DNA from: Bryopsis sp. KO-2023
Taxonomy: Eukaryota; Chlorophyta; Ulvophyceae; Bryopsidales; Bryopsidaceae
Length of the DNA: 64,000 nt
NCBI GenBank assembly: GCA_030272585.1
Contig: BSYQ01000001.1
Coordinates: forward strand, 10,865,001 to 10,929,000
Reading direction: 5' to 3'
The stretch's first letter is position 1. Each line of letters starts with the position of its first letter. The position numbers were made by a program, and so were the translations under genes. Under the pieces are notes generated by a model. That model had not been told where the DNA came from. It worked only from the letters and a program-made list of their open reading frames with translations, and ran no database searches. Shown piece after piece: positions 1-12,753 of this stretch.

Positions 1-2284
1 GATTCTGAATCCTGTTGTCAATGTAAACTCTCTGTCTTGGCTTCTCATGCTCCAACGGGTGAACAGCGTGTATCTGCTTTGAGTTCTTGAAAATTGCAAG
101 TTGGAGAAAATCCTTCGCTTCTTTTCGGTTATCCTTTCTACGTTCGCCACTGCGTTTTTGGAGTTGACAGGACTCCGGCTTTAGCTTGATTCGTTTCCGC
201 TCACTTGGGCGAAGTGAGAGGGGGGGTTTAACGCCTACCTTTTGTGACGCCGTTCGCGCAGGTGACCGCAGGGGGCTCGATATGTATCGAGTCGCTGACG
301 CACTCGGGTACTCCTGGCAGCTGGAATCGCGATTTCTCGTTCGAGGCCATTATGAATGTGGTGACCACCAACATGATTGACTGCGAGTCGGTTCAAGTTG
401 TCACGCGCACGGGACCGGGGGGGCGGAGCGGACCGCTGCGAATCGACCACGACCACAGGTGCACGCGCGCATGCGATTCGATTTCAGCTGAAAATTGTGC
501 ACATTCTTTTGCGTCAGCTAATTTCAAAATTTCGAGGAGATGGTGGAAATATCGATCCATGATCTTCCAATGAAGATCAAGAAACTTGTGGAGTTTTTAT
601 GGTATTTTACTTGCTGGAATATACAAAATCAAAATCACAGGGATCATTACAAGACGCTGTCGGCATCTGGAATCGGCATATGGAATCGTGACCTCATCTA
701 GATTTTCTGTGACCTCATCTAGATTTTCTGTTTTCATAAATTGACGATTTTCCACTACGGATTTCTGGAATCTATTTAAACTTGAAGAATCTGTGGGGCT
801 GTACACCTGATAAGGACGTGTGGCTGTGTTCAAAACAAAGATGAGTGGAAAAGAGTGTTCGTTGGTTAGGTACTGCTCGAGTGTGATGAGTCCCTACTCC
901 ATGTCGGAGGCGAAGAGTGCTTTCCAGCGCACTCTACGCCACCACAGCCAAGTGGGGTGGGGTGGCGAGGGGAACTCCAGCAGCACTGGGCCGCAACAAG
1001 GTCAGTGATTACGAATCCATTCTGGTTATCTCTTAGTGAAAATTTTGATTGTTTGGTACGCAGACTCAGATGAAAGAAACCTGGAAAATCCTGTGAAATG
1101 CATATTGGTTAAAACCCCGGGTGCCAACATAGTAATACTGTGGCACACGTTACTTAGAAAATTAAGCCTAATTGAAATCCCATTCTATTTTGGGCGGAAT
1201 AGGAACTTTTGGCCGCCTGAGACCTCATTGAGAATTCGACTCAATTCTCAATCAGGACCGACATGGACGGTTTGCGCAGCAAACTGTCCAGTTTTATGAA
1301 GCGAAATGTGCAAGAAATATGTATGTAGGAAAAACACAAACAAAGAATAGAGATGAAAGCTGTGCAGTCAAACACACCCATTTACTTCGATTCAGATCGA
1401 ATGGGTTTGCCGAGCTGTAGGCTAGGTCAGCTTGGGTGTGTGAATAAGTGGGAAAGAAATTCGAACAAGAATGGGGCATTGGAAAAATCTATTGGTATGC
1501 ATGTACCAATAGATATTTCGTGGTTTATATATTGAAGTTTTGCAAACAGATGGTCGATGTTTGATTTCTTGTGAATGGTTAGCTGGTGCCTGGATATGGT
1601 TCAGAATTGTAGATTTATGAATGGCAGTAGAAAGGCTTTTCTTGGAGGAAACTCACTGGGTGGTGAGGAGTCTACTTGTATGTGGAATTGATTGTAATTG
1701 AGAAAGCTTATTGTACAAACTTGCCTCGCCTAAATTCAGGAATATCCTTTCCTGCGAGGTGTAGAAATCGGCTTTGGTTCGCGAAGTACACAGGCCATTT
1801 TTTTCCAGTCAGTCAGGAAAAACGAATCGAGGAACGACCGGAATCGAATCGCCGACCGGTTTGTGCATCCTAAAACGGTTATTGACTTTGAATCGAAAAG
1901 CGAAAACTTCTTCCTTCCGCTGGACTTTACGCACGCTAACGACCGCGTGGTTTTAGGCCGTCGCAGTTCTTCGGGCACTCAGCGCCCTACTCCGTCAAAA
2001 GGGACTGGGGCTATTCAGGTGACCCAGTTGTCGACTTCTGGAGCACTTCTCATAAGTAAGTCCAGAATCTGCCAGGGAAGGCATACAAATATGAACCAGC
2101 TCTCCAAAAAAAATGAGACTCAAAACTCAATTATGCCCATTTGAAAAAGTGAATATGTGGGTCACTGGATTTTGTTTCAGATGCGAAACAACAAGTACAT
2201 GGCCAGAGAAGAAACAGCAGCAATCCTTGCACTGTCCTTCGAAGGAGAGAGGCCTTGAAACCATTTCTTTTCGGATTTTCTCAG
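1..2284. other. gene-poor start of window; possible 5' part of the PARP gene
   Basis: No convincing coding exon was found in the first 1.85 kb. The 1.86-2.28 kb stretch may hold unresolved 5' exons of the ADP-ribosyltransferase gene, because open plus-strand frames there end just before a good acceptor at 2283-2284. Nothing recognisable by domain is present. A small 21-base tandem repeat lies at 689-730. Confidence 0.4.
689..730. repeat. two tandem copies of a 21-base unit
   Basis: The unit TGACCTCATCTAGATTTTCT plus G occurs at 689-709 and again directly after at 710-730, with no mismatch seen. It is a simple local duplication without an obvious function. Confidence 0.85.
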
Positions 2285-5200
2285 GTTTCGGGAAAGCAAT
2301 TAGTGGCACAGTGGGGAAAGCAATTAGTGGCACATTGGGCAAAAGGCGGGGGGCTCCCGTGAACCCACCACCCAGCACCTCTGGAGAGCCGCAGCCCATG
2401 AGCAGTCTGCCTCAGACTGTTCCGCCCGCCCCTGTGCCCTCCAGTGCACAGGGGCTTGCTGTCAATAGAGGTCATCAGGCACCTGATGACCCAAAACTGA
2501 AAAATCCAATCGCTCCTGGGCGGGGGGCTGCAGGCTCATCGGGTCGATCGGGGTCCAAGAAAGTTCCGGATTGGGTCAAAGCCAAGCCGAAGCCCCTCAG
2601 AAAGCTGTACTCAGAGAATGCAGCACAGCCGGTCGCAACAGCTGATAATGGAATCTTTGATGAAGGTACGAAGCTACCTATCATTATTGTAAATTCTATC
2701 AAATTTGTTACTGGAAGGCTGAAGTGTGAGGGTTTGAGTCTCTGTTGGTCATTTGAAAATTTGCAGCTCTGAAAATTTGGGCATTGGTGGTCCTGTAGTG
2801 GCTGTATTTTTTTTGAGGAAACAGTCATATTGCACATATTGTCCACCGAGTCTTGATGGAGCTCGGCATTCTTAACTCCCGGCAAACATTGTTTGCTTTT
2901 GTGTGGTGAGTTTCTGTTTCTGTGTCACTGCGTAGTATTTTTGATGCTGGAGAAGGAGGGGGAAAAAGAAAAATTAGAGAAGAGTAAAAAGGACGATAAA
3001 AAGATGAGATCCGGTAAGGCTGAAAAGGTAAGGGGTGTTCCTAAGACGCAAAGAAAAGGAAAAGATTTTTGAAGGAATCAGTTGGTATAACACTTGACCC
3101 TGACCCAAAACTGCTACATATTTACCCTGAACATTTAATAATTTTTTTTAGTGTTTCTTTCATTTACCTTATAGATTGACCATGCAAATGTGATAGGAGG
3201 AGTGGCCAATGTTGTTTCAAATTAAGAAAAACAATCCTATTGCCACTCGATCGAATTCTTTATCGACCTCGCTGTTTCAACAAAGGGAAAAATCAACGAC
3301 ACTGAAAAAAAAGATCCTCTTCCACAAATTAAAAAAAAAAAGAGGAGGAGGAGGAAACAAAAAAAAACCAATAGATGCAAATGGTGTGATCCTTTTTGAA
3401 ATGCTTGGTCTACTTTCAGGGCGAGGGGAGTTCTGCTGTCGAAACAATTGATCTTTTGGAGGATGATTTGCCCATCGACTTGTCAACAGGTAGAGCGAAA
3501 AGAAATGGAATGGCAAATGCGTTGAGAACTGAAACGAAACTGACAAGAGTTAGTCAGACCCTGTGTTAAAATCAATACAAGACTGCAGAAGAGCCTCACT
3601 TGTGTGCAGAATCGGAAGCTGCATGGAAGTTGGGTGCACCGAGCAGCACATTTGAACAGGAGAAGAAAAAGATGAAAAAAATGGAGGAGGAGTTTGAACA
3701 GGAAAGGAGGAGGAGGGATGCGGAGATGGCCGAAATGGAAAGACAAGTGCGACTGGCCAAGCAGAAATCCAAGCTAGTGTGCGATCCGCCACCGAACTGG
3801 TTCCCCCAGATTGATGACCGAAACTTGATGGTGGTGGAGCTTCCCTTCAAATCTCCACAGGCTGTAAGCCACCCCATATTTATTTATTTATATGTATATA
3901 AATAGACCTGGTCAGCTTTGCCTCCGTGTGTCGATGTTGCAACAGTTGGACTTGAAGGGTAAGTCTGTTCTGTTTTTTTCATTACAGGCACCGAAAAACA
4001 GGAAAGGGAAGTCGACCCCTGGAGGTTCCGACCCCCTTGCTGAAACTGATGCCGATGTGTCGATGATCTCCGAAATGTACAAAGACTCTGCTTTCAATTG
4101 GCGTTTCATTTTCACCTTCTGTTTTGCATCTCGTTTGATAAAATGCCGGGAGTTTCGACCTTGGGGAGATGGCTAGGAATATCCATTCTTTGTGCATCAT
4201 GAATTTTTGGTAATTTTTTTTGCAGGCTTAGGAAGGAGGGGTATTTGCAGAGGACGACAAAGATTTTTCGAGTGCAAAACACCAAATTGTGGACCAAGTA
4301 TAATCTGTGGAGAAACGATATTCGGGAGGACGTCGGAGCCGGAAAATTGAACGAGCAACATCTCTGGCATGGGGCCGACATAGACACTCTCGGAAAAATT
4401 ATCAAGTGTGTGTCTACCAAAAAAATAAAATAAATTGCCCTGATGTGTTTTTGGAAATTATGTTGTCGGTGCATCAACAGGATGCATTTCATGTAGCAGG
4501 AACCTTTTTTGTGCAATAGTGGAAATAGAAAAAAAAAGAAAAAAAAGTTGAGGTGGCTTTTATTTATCTTTAAATAGTTGATTTATTCCAACCCTTGGAC
4601 GCAGGAAATGTACAAAATTCGCATGATACTGTGCACACCAAATCCTAGTTCTTGTTGATTGGGCAGGCCTTTCCTTTGGGTTCGGGGGAATTTGACAGCT
4701 GGTTTTGTCTGCCATGCAGTGAGGGATTCGATGCCCGGGTTAGTCAGCTTAGTGGGTCTATGGGAGGGGGGATATACTTTTCTGAAAAGATGAGGTACAG
4801 TGAAGATTATTCGAGATCGGCAGCCCACTCGGTTGGAGCATCAAATGTTCCGAAAAAGAAGACGAATCCCGGCAGAAAAAGAAAGATTGAGGTGTGTTAG
4901 ACATGGCCACCTAGCCACCCCCTGTAAAGAAGCTATAAAAAGGGTAGCTGGAGAGGGTGATGTCTGCCCCCCCCCTTTTTTCGACTATGGTGCAACATGC
5001 TTGTTTTGTTTCTGATATCATACGTGTGCATTGTTTTCTTAAACTTTGTTTTTTGTATTTGATTTTGATTCAGGAAATGGACTTCATTATGACGACTTTT
5101 TCAACCTCAGTGAACCCTGTCAATCAGGTGCGGGATTCATATGTTGCAGTTATTAAGAATATTTAAACACTTGCACCTCATGTGCCTTATTCTGCTTTGC

Positions 5201-5551
5201 TCAAAAAACAATCAAAAAAGGGTTGAAAGTAGGTCTTGATAATGAGGGTGCTGTGCCCCAAAGAAAAACAATTCACTAAATTCTGCATGTTGTAAGACTC
5301 GTTTTTTCCTTGTGCGTAAAATCCTTGATTGTTGATTGTAGATGCCCTGTCCGCACCCTGGGGAACTCGGAATGCTGTTGGCCAGGGTGGTGCTGGGGAA
5401 ATCCTATGAGGGCAGTGCCCTAACAATGCCTGGCACAAGGAAAGCCCCAGATGGATATCATTCGATACGCCATCGGAGTGGAAATGCGCCCATCCATGCA
5501 ATTTATGACAACCCCCAGGCTTATCCAGAGTTTCTAATTTTCTTTCGGTGA
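2285..5551 (+). CDS. PARP-domain (mono-)ADP-ribosyltransferase, multi-exon, 5' end unresolved
   Basis: Predicted ADP-ribosyltransferase that transfers ADP-ribose from NAD+ to targets. Exons that stay in phase: 2285-2665, 2936-3027, 3420-3489, 3610-3863, 3988-4076, 4226-4405, 4720-4891, 5074-5127, 5342-5551 (about 500 residues; the true start lies upstream and was not found). The N-terminal half is proline-rich, then Lys/Glu-rich and coiled-coil-like (exon at 3610). The C-terminal third is the PARP catalytic fold: VQNTKLWTKY, LWHGAD (NAD-binding His), GSMGGGIYFSE (second catalytic Tyr), GYHSI and a terminal YPEFLIF. Where poly-ADP-ribosylating PARPs carry the third catalytic Glu, this protein appears to have Ile (PIHAIYDN), the H-Y-I type linked with mono-ADP-ribosylation. 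A charged insertion encoded by exons 4720-4891 and 5074-5127 interrupts the fold. No WGR, zinc-finger, BRCT or ankyrin part was seen. The catalytic assignment is firm; the upstream gene structure is not. Confidence 0.82.
2290..2337 (+). repeat. in-frame 24-base tandem duplication in the PARP gene
   Basis: Two nearly identical 24-base units (2290-2313 and 2314-2337) encode a repeated GKAISGT peptide directly after the exon acceptor. Being a multiple of three, the duplication keeps the frame, which supports this segment being coding. Confidence 0.8.
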
Positions 5552-7948
5552 TTTTCATGTCCTGGTTCGCTTTTTCAACTGGGGTGAAGGTGGGCTAGGA
5601 ATTGTTGGGGAGAAAAACTTTCCCTTATTATTGTAATGTCTTTTTTGCATTGTGGGCGGAGGAAACATGTGGCGGAGGGGATTTTGTCGATTTAGTGTTG
5701 TAATCTTGTTGTAGAGAGCATGTCGTTTGCAGGCATCCTGACCGTAATTGTTGTTTATCTAGAACGCATACTGCAGTTTCAATTTTAAGATCCCGGAAAC
5801 GAAGCAACGAGCTAATGTGCCTTGATCCTATTCTGAAACAATATTGTCAAGTACTCCACATCCAAGCCTGGATTGGTTTCCAGTCCTGGAAATGTGATGT
5901 CAGATGTTGGAACCAACAGGCCTGAATACGCTGCATAGAGAATTTGCTCGTGTAAAGGTGAAGCAATATCTGGTCAACCAGAGGTGATTTCAAGTGATGC
6001 GAGTAGACACAATGCTACTCGGGAGCTGGTGGCTACTGTTTTTGTTTTCTTTCGGTTCCTCATTGTGACGATTTACAGGAGCGGTAGATTCATTGCCCTG
6101 ACGAGGTAGATCAAGTTCCTCTGCGGTACGCTGAAAATCAAATTAAATCAAAGATCAGCTGAGAATCGTTCTCTCATTCTTACTGCTGGGACATTTGTTG
6201 AACATTGATCTTTGTAACTCGTTTTCCCCTGGAAAAGGATCAGGCGATCACAGTGGAAGCGAGGTGAGGCGTTCACATATGGACGTTGGCGTTAACGAGG
6301 TTGGTTTACTTGGAACGTTTTTCCAATATTCAAACCCAGTTGAGAAGTGGATCATTAGACCCTGCAACGGCCAGGAAACGTATCACAGCACTCACAGAAC
6401 CACGTAGCGCGAAAACTCCGCCACGACGAGTGTGATGCATTGAACCAAGAACCAACAAATACAATAGGGCGAAAAGAGGGCAGAGGCGCATTAAACTCTT
6501 ATTTTCGCCACAAGCACAAACCAAACCAAAGATTACATGCGCAGAAGCCACAAGCATACCTGTTTGAAGTCGTGTGTGAATTTGCGATGATTCCACATCA
6601 GCCGCCGATGAATGGTCGAATGGAACAACGAAAACAAGGAAACATGCAGCACACAAAACATTTTACGTGACAGATTGGCAGAGGTTTTGGAGATGGTTAG
6701 AAGACAACCTACCCGCGTCTCTTGGCGCGGGGGACCCTCCGGGAGGTCCGCCCCCCTTTGCGTTGCCACGGGGGGGAAGGGGCTGGCTCGGAGACTCCGG
6801 TTTTGGAGCCGAGCCGGTGTCTCCTCAAGGAATTGACAACGGAATTGACGGTGGAGTTTTTTTTATCTTCGGATTTTTTCTCCTTTTTTTTTCACATGAA
6901 TTGGCAAAACGAAGCAGCAGGAGAATTTGACAAAGCCAGCGCGACCCACTCGTTGCTTTTGGCTGGAATCGTTGTGCTCCCAACAATTGAATTCTAATCC
7001 ATATAATCACTGAGGGATCAAAAACCATTATTCCACAGGATATTTTTTGGGGGGGAGCACGGCCTGGGACTATTTGGGGTGGTCAACAAATGCCACAACA
7101 AAACAAAAAAACAAGAAAACAGAAGAAGAAATATGGATTCTTGCGATGTGTGTAGGGACTGCAATAAGTATTTCATAATCAGTTCCCTAACCAAAAAAAA
7201 AGACGAGTTAGGGGTGTGCTATGGTTCATTCAGAGTGCTGATAAAACATGCAGGTTGAGAATATGTAAATTGAAACCAAGAAAAATGTAATCGAGAATGT
7301 GTGGTTCTGGGAGGTACTGGTATCTTTGTCTTCTTTGTTTTATTTCAAAAAAAAGCAAGTCATGGTTCAACCGATAATAAATTGGCCACAACGATGACAA
7401 CCAAACCACTCCAAAAAGCAAGGGGAAAGCCATTCACCAACAAAAACCTCAGTTCTCATCGGACCAGGCTTCACTTTCCTTAAAAAATAATTGAAAAAAA
7501 TGAAGACACATGGATTCCATCGATAACAAAACAAGCATCCCAGCTGCCCCCCAACCTCCCCCAAGAAAAAAAAAGGACAAGAAAAAGAAAAATAGGAAAA
7601 TTTGCAAGAAATCAGCAAACAAGGGCCCCAATTCTATCGAAAAGAGCAGGCAAAATCTTTTTGAAGATCTTCGGAGATATATATCTCCTGATTTAGTAAT
7701 GGTGGTGCGGCTAACAATTATAATGGTACCAAGTCAGCATTGAATACATCCAGTTACATTGCTTGATTATTGCTACAAACGCAGATATCAACAATCCAAG
7801 AAAAAGCAGGTGAGAATGTTGAAAACAACAGAAGCCCAGAAAAAGAGAGAGAGAGAGAAAAAGAAAAGATAGAAAAGGAAAACGAAACCAACAAAAAATA
7901 TGAAAAAAAAAAAAATGGACAATGCTAGAAGTGAATGGGGACCTTCCT
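5552..7948. other. intergenic, 2.4 kb, between PARP and acyl-CoA synthetase genes
   Basis: The two genes converge here. I see A/T-rich tracts, a GA-rich run near 7838-7880 and a short GC-rich patch at 6718-6800. No open frame has domain similarity, and no RNA gene was recognised. Confidence 0.5.
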
Positions 7949-10900
7949 CTATTCGCTTGCTATGCTGGCATACAACTCGTCGATCACTTTCTGGTATTTC
8001 TCGATCAACGATCTTCGTTTCAATTTGAACGTGGGGGTGAACAGGCCATTGTCCACCGTGAATGCCTGACTCTCCAAATGCACAGCTTTCACGGTTTCGA
8101 AATCCCGCAAATTTTCCTGCCGACTGACTCGGTTCAGCACCTCCAGGAAATGCTTTCGACTTTTTGTACATAAAAGTCTTGGGGACTGAGGTTCAATGCC
8201 CTCTTCTTGGGCCCACTCTGCTAAGTATTCCCATTCTGGAACCACGACGGCCACCAGATCGTCTTTGAACCGATTTCCATACACCCAAATTTGGTCGATG
8301 GCAGGGGATTTTTTGTACACCTCCTCGATTTTCTCCACCACAATTTGTGCCCCTGCTTGTTAAAAAAAAATAAAAAAAGATCAGTCCTCGTATTGTTAAA
8401 ACACTTCCAGGTGTAAACATCAACAGGTAAACGAAGCAGGCTTTAAGCAGTTGAAATTCTGTTCTGGTGGACAGAAGAAGTTCCTACCTTTGGCTAGTTT
8501 GAAAATATTCTTTTTCCGGTCAACAATCTTCAGCATCCCATCCTCCACGATTGCACCAATATCGCCTGCAAGAATTACACGAAAACCAAACTTGCATCAT
8601 ATTACGACATGAAGCAGCACTGCAAGTACAAGGGGGATTGATAGAAAAAAGACATTTGGTGGTTGCCCACTGGTGAATCTTGCTGACCCCACCGTTTCAT
8701 TTCTCCTGATGTTATTTTTCCAGCAGATTTCCGTCTGATTTTTGCTTTTTGAAGAAAAAATGACGAAAATGTGAGAAAGGAGGGAGTAGTTGAGGTGTGC
8801 TGAAAGTATGAATAGATGTATGCAAGTAACAGTAAATCACCTGTTCTTATCCATCCGTCCTCTCCAATTACTTCAGCCGTTTTTTCTGGATTCTTATGGT
8901 ACCCAGTAAACGTGGTTCGGCCTCTGATACAGATTTCACCAACGGGTCTCTCTGCTAATGCATCGTAATTCATTTCCGGCACCGACTCCAATCGAAACTC
9001 CGTGGAAGCCATAGGTATTCCCACAGTGCCAGCACATTTCTGCACCCAGCCGAAAAACCAAGCAACCAATCTTTCAACACGTATTCAAAAGTGGATTTCA
9101 ACTAAACGGGGAAAAATGAGAGAGAGAGAAAAAAATGTCCAATCAACGAAGATGATTTCATGTTGAGCATCCCACTTACTTACTATGTCATTTGGAGGTG
9201 ATATGAAAGATCCAGCACACGTTTCTGTGAGGCCATATCCTTGCACGACGGCGCTTTCCATGCACACTCTCAAAAAGTCTTCGGTTTGGCTGCTGATTGG
9301 GGCCCCGCCAGTCACGATCAGTCTGATTTTCCCACCAAATTTTCTGCTGATTTTTCTGAAAACCAGTCTGTCTGCCATAGGAGACGCCTGAAACATCCAA
9401 CACCAACAACACAATCAAAAAGCACTGATACTGAACAGTGTGTTGAAGACCACATTTCCATACACCAGAAAATAAACTATTCACCCTGTCGTGCCCGAAA
9501 GAGACTTCTAAAAGAAAACACTATTGACGCAGTCGATTCTTCTATATTCACCTTCTCTGCCGCAACGCCTCGTTGCATCCACTTTTGCTTGCGATTGAAC
9601 ATGTACTGGAACAGGTGTTTTTTCATGAAGGAATTGTTGACTTCATGCATGACGGAGTGATACACTTTGTCAAAAACCCTGGGCACCCCCACGAACATGG
9701 TGGGTTTTAGAGCTATCATGTCATCCACCAGCGCCGTGATCGAACCCTGCCAGTAACCAATAGCCCCCCCAAACATGAGAAACACTTCTTCGGCCGTCCT
9801 GCAATGGAATCCCGACAAACGAAAGCCATCCAAAACACATTATGCAACGACAGTCTCGGCCCTACCCCCCTCCAGAATAAGCATATTTTTCTCGCCAGAA
9901 TGAAACGAATGTTGCTAAGTGATTTGTTAGCAGGGTGAATTTCATGACAAAGTGGCGGTTTTGCACCATCAATCGGAATATGCAGTTCTTCCCATATTTT
10001 CTCAATACATTCGGCACTTCCAGATCAAACCCTAGATACCCATTCTCTTCAACGGAAATGGAAAAAAAACAACAGCAGTGATTTTGCATTAGAGCCATTC
10101 AAACAATTGTCGATCACAAAAGCTTAAACAGCTATCTACCTGTCAAAACTGTGCGCCAAAGGTAAATACGACAAGAATTTGTCGCCAGGGCCGAACTCGT
10201 AATGCTGCTGAAGATAGATGTTGAGAGCAGAGACTTGGGAAACTAAATTGTCATGACTAAGCATCACTCCTTTGGGGTCCCCCGTCGTTCCGCTGGTGTA
10301 CAATATCGCGCAGAGATCGGCAGGTTTGGGTGGGGAGGGGGGAACTATTGGTTTGCCATTTTCCAGCATTTCATTGAAAGAATGAACTCCGATTCCCAAC
10401 GCCTCGATGTCCTGGATTGAAGAGAAAAAAAAAAAGTGAAATATCCCGACTTACTGGAGTTCTCCTGCTTCATATTTATGCAGAGATGCAAACAACAAGC
10501 AAATTAAGAAGTTCATATGACGGACTTGAAAATATCTTTATCACTGTAATTGTGGTTGCATTTGTGAAGATCAAAGCTGATATCTAAAAGCATAGACTAC
10601 CCCCCCAATAAAAAAAATAAAAAAATTACGAAGCTTATATAATAGCTTAGCCCAAGTTATAACGATCGAGTACAATAATTAAAAAAAAAGGATCTCGTGG
10701 CTTTTGGTTTCCACTTTTGTTCTTTCCAAATCAGACAATGCAATTTTTAATCTTTATTTCTGAGAATATTATCATGAGAGTCCATCCAACTGCAACTTAC
10801 CGCTTTTGCTGCGTCATTTCCCTGGCCCCAGAAAACCACCGATTTGACTAGATCTTTGATTGGCCGAAGGCATCTTGCCAATGTGGGCATCTTTATGGTC

Positions 10901-11843
10901 GAAACGAATATGCATTCAGATCCCGAGTGTTCGATTATGTAGCGGGTAGCATCTTCCAACAAACTGTCGTATATGGGGACGCATACCCAACTCATTCGAT
11001 TGCATGCCTGACATAGAAACCAGTCATCACATCAGCGTCACAATCCAAATACAAATCTGAGAGCAGAACGTACTGTAGAAGGGGAGCAGCCATATCATAG
11101 ATTTGCCACAGGCCAAATACATGTCGACATTTTTATCATCAGCTGGAAAATCAACCAACTCTAATTGTATTTTCTTTCGAAGATGTACTCAGGGCTGCCA
11201 CATGCAGCACAGTCATTGCTACCTTTTTCTAAAGCGATCAAAAATCTGGATTCAGAAGATCACCCGCAAATATCTAGAAAAAAAGATACGACGCCCCACG
11301 TCCCCTCGCAATTTCGAAAAACCGTTCGGTTTCGACCTTTCTTTTTACCTGCATTGCGACCATCCATTCGGGGCAATTCGCGCCGAAGATGCAGACTTTG
11401 GTTCCGGGCCCGAAAAGATGCTCTCTCGTTAAAATAGACGACACCGACTTTACGTGTGTGGACGTTTCCTCATACGACCAGAACTTGAAATCCCCTGCGA
11501 CACCACCCTTCATGGGTCTATATCCCACACAGTCGCTGTTCGCGAATTTCTCAGCGCTGCGCTCGAAGAGTTCAAACAACGTAGTGACGCCTTCGATATC
11601 GAGATCCACATCTTTGAACGCTGTCGCTTTGAAAACCGATGTCGCCGAGGGAAGGTCTCCAAGCTGGCGAGGGGGTTCGACTTCTGTCAATAAGCTCCAC
11701 ATATCTTTTGGGGGTCGCGGTTTCTTTGTTTCGTTACAGTCTGATCCAGGTCGATGAGTGTCTGTTGCAGGACAACTGACGGTCGCCTCGGGATCGATTT
11801 TGACTGTTTGATTTGAGCTCTTTTTTGTAGTAGTTTGTAACAT
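7949..11843 (-). CDS. LACS: long-chain acyl-CoA synthetase (ACSL/LACS type), 8 exons, 701 aa
   Basis: Activates long-chain fatty acids to acyl-CoA with ATP. Exons, 5' to 3': 11843-11349, 11007-10801, 10411-10140, 9798-9552, 9387-9184, 9039-8841, 8565-8488, 8352-7949; the model closes exactly in frame. AMP-binding motifs are present: YTSGTTGDPKG (residues about 272-282), GYGLTE (about 457-462) and DGWIRTGD (about 536-543), then DRKKNIFKLAKG, typical of the ACSL branch. The usual GEYVAPEKIE after that motif is here AQIVVEKIE, a mild deviation in the hinge. The length matches eukaryotic ACSLs. The C-terminus (SIASE) is not a peroxisomal PTS1 signal and no clear transmembrane anchor was seen. The first ATG at 11843 is tentative: the frame stays open upstream, and a minus-strand 5' exon between 11880 and 12060 cannot be excluded. 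Confidence 0.93.
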
Positions 11844-12753
11844 CCAGCTTGCGTCCAGATACGTGACGATTTCACGGCGGCGTTGGGATTTTTCTCGCGT
11901 ACCTTTTAGGAGATCTGTTCATCCGTCGCTGTGGGTGGGCGGTTGCGCAGCGATCAATCGATAACGTTGCGCATTGTCTTCTCTTCGTCCACCGCCTGCA
12001 CGTCGAAGCGCCAAATCTTCGAGTGTGAGGCGAGGAAGCTTCGTACGACGACATGTCCACTGGCATCTGAAGGGAAAGGGGGGGCATCATCCCTGCTCAA
12101 TATCTTCTACCTGGCTCTGGACGCTGAACCAAGCAAGACACCACCTCCCCCCACCCCTAAACAAAGAAGACTTCTTCGGAATAAAGATCCAACCCTCGAA
12201 AATTTGTACTCCCATGTGGAAGATTCAGTGCACTTGAGCGCTTGCAATGTTATTTTGTCACGATCATTTTCCTGTGTTGCTCGTTCTGTGTTGTATGTTT
12301 TGGCATGTGAAGAGACGAGGATGTTGGTGAGTTGCAGCATCAGGAATTGAGGAGAGGTGGGGAGGGCTACAAAGTTTTGTAGCGGATATGTGGTGGTGGG
12401 AAAAGTAATTGGGAAAGAGTTTTGCATTCTTTGAGTTGCGATCCTGAATAAGTTTAATTGCTCAGTACTGAAACGTCGCAGCAGATGGTTATTGCTGTCA
12501 CAGCTTGTCCTTTGACAGTTCATGTTTACAGGAACAAAAAAATTGACCGTTCACAAGAATCCATGGGCCAAACTCTGAACCGATCGAGTCTGACGTACGA
12601 CACGATATGCGAAAACCCCCAAGAAAGGATAAAAAAACTCTATCAAATACCATGTCCCCATATCTTTTACCCTCTTTCCTCTACCCATTAAAGCCCAACC
12701 CAGAAATGAAAATAAAAACATAATCAAATCTTGGATAAAAAAACCATCCAGGA
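11844..12753. other. intergenic: upstream of LACS, downstream of BiP
   Basis: This stretch holds the presumed LACS promoter/5' UTR and the BiP 3' UTR. Minus-strand frames at 11880-12060 look somewhat protein-like but contain stops and have no recognised domain. No RNA gene was seen. Confidence 0.4.

Noticed and set aside
1830-1860. possible tRNA T-arm (GATTCGATTCC, minus strand)
   Set aside because: The acceptor stem partner is missing and no anticodon arm fits.
6823-6836. CTCAAGGAATTGAC, similar to a conserved small-subunit rRNA stretch
   Set aside because: No flanking rRNA sequence or structure; a chance match.
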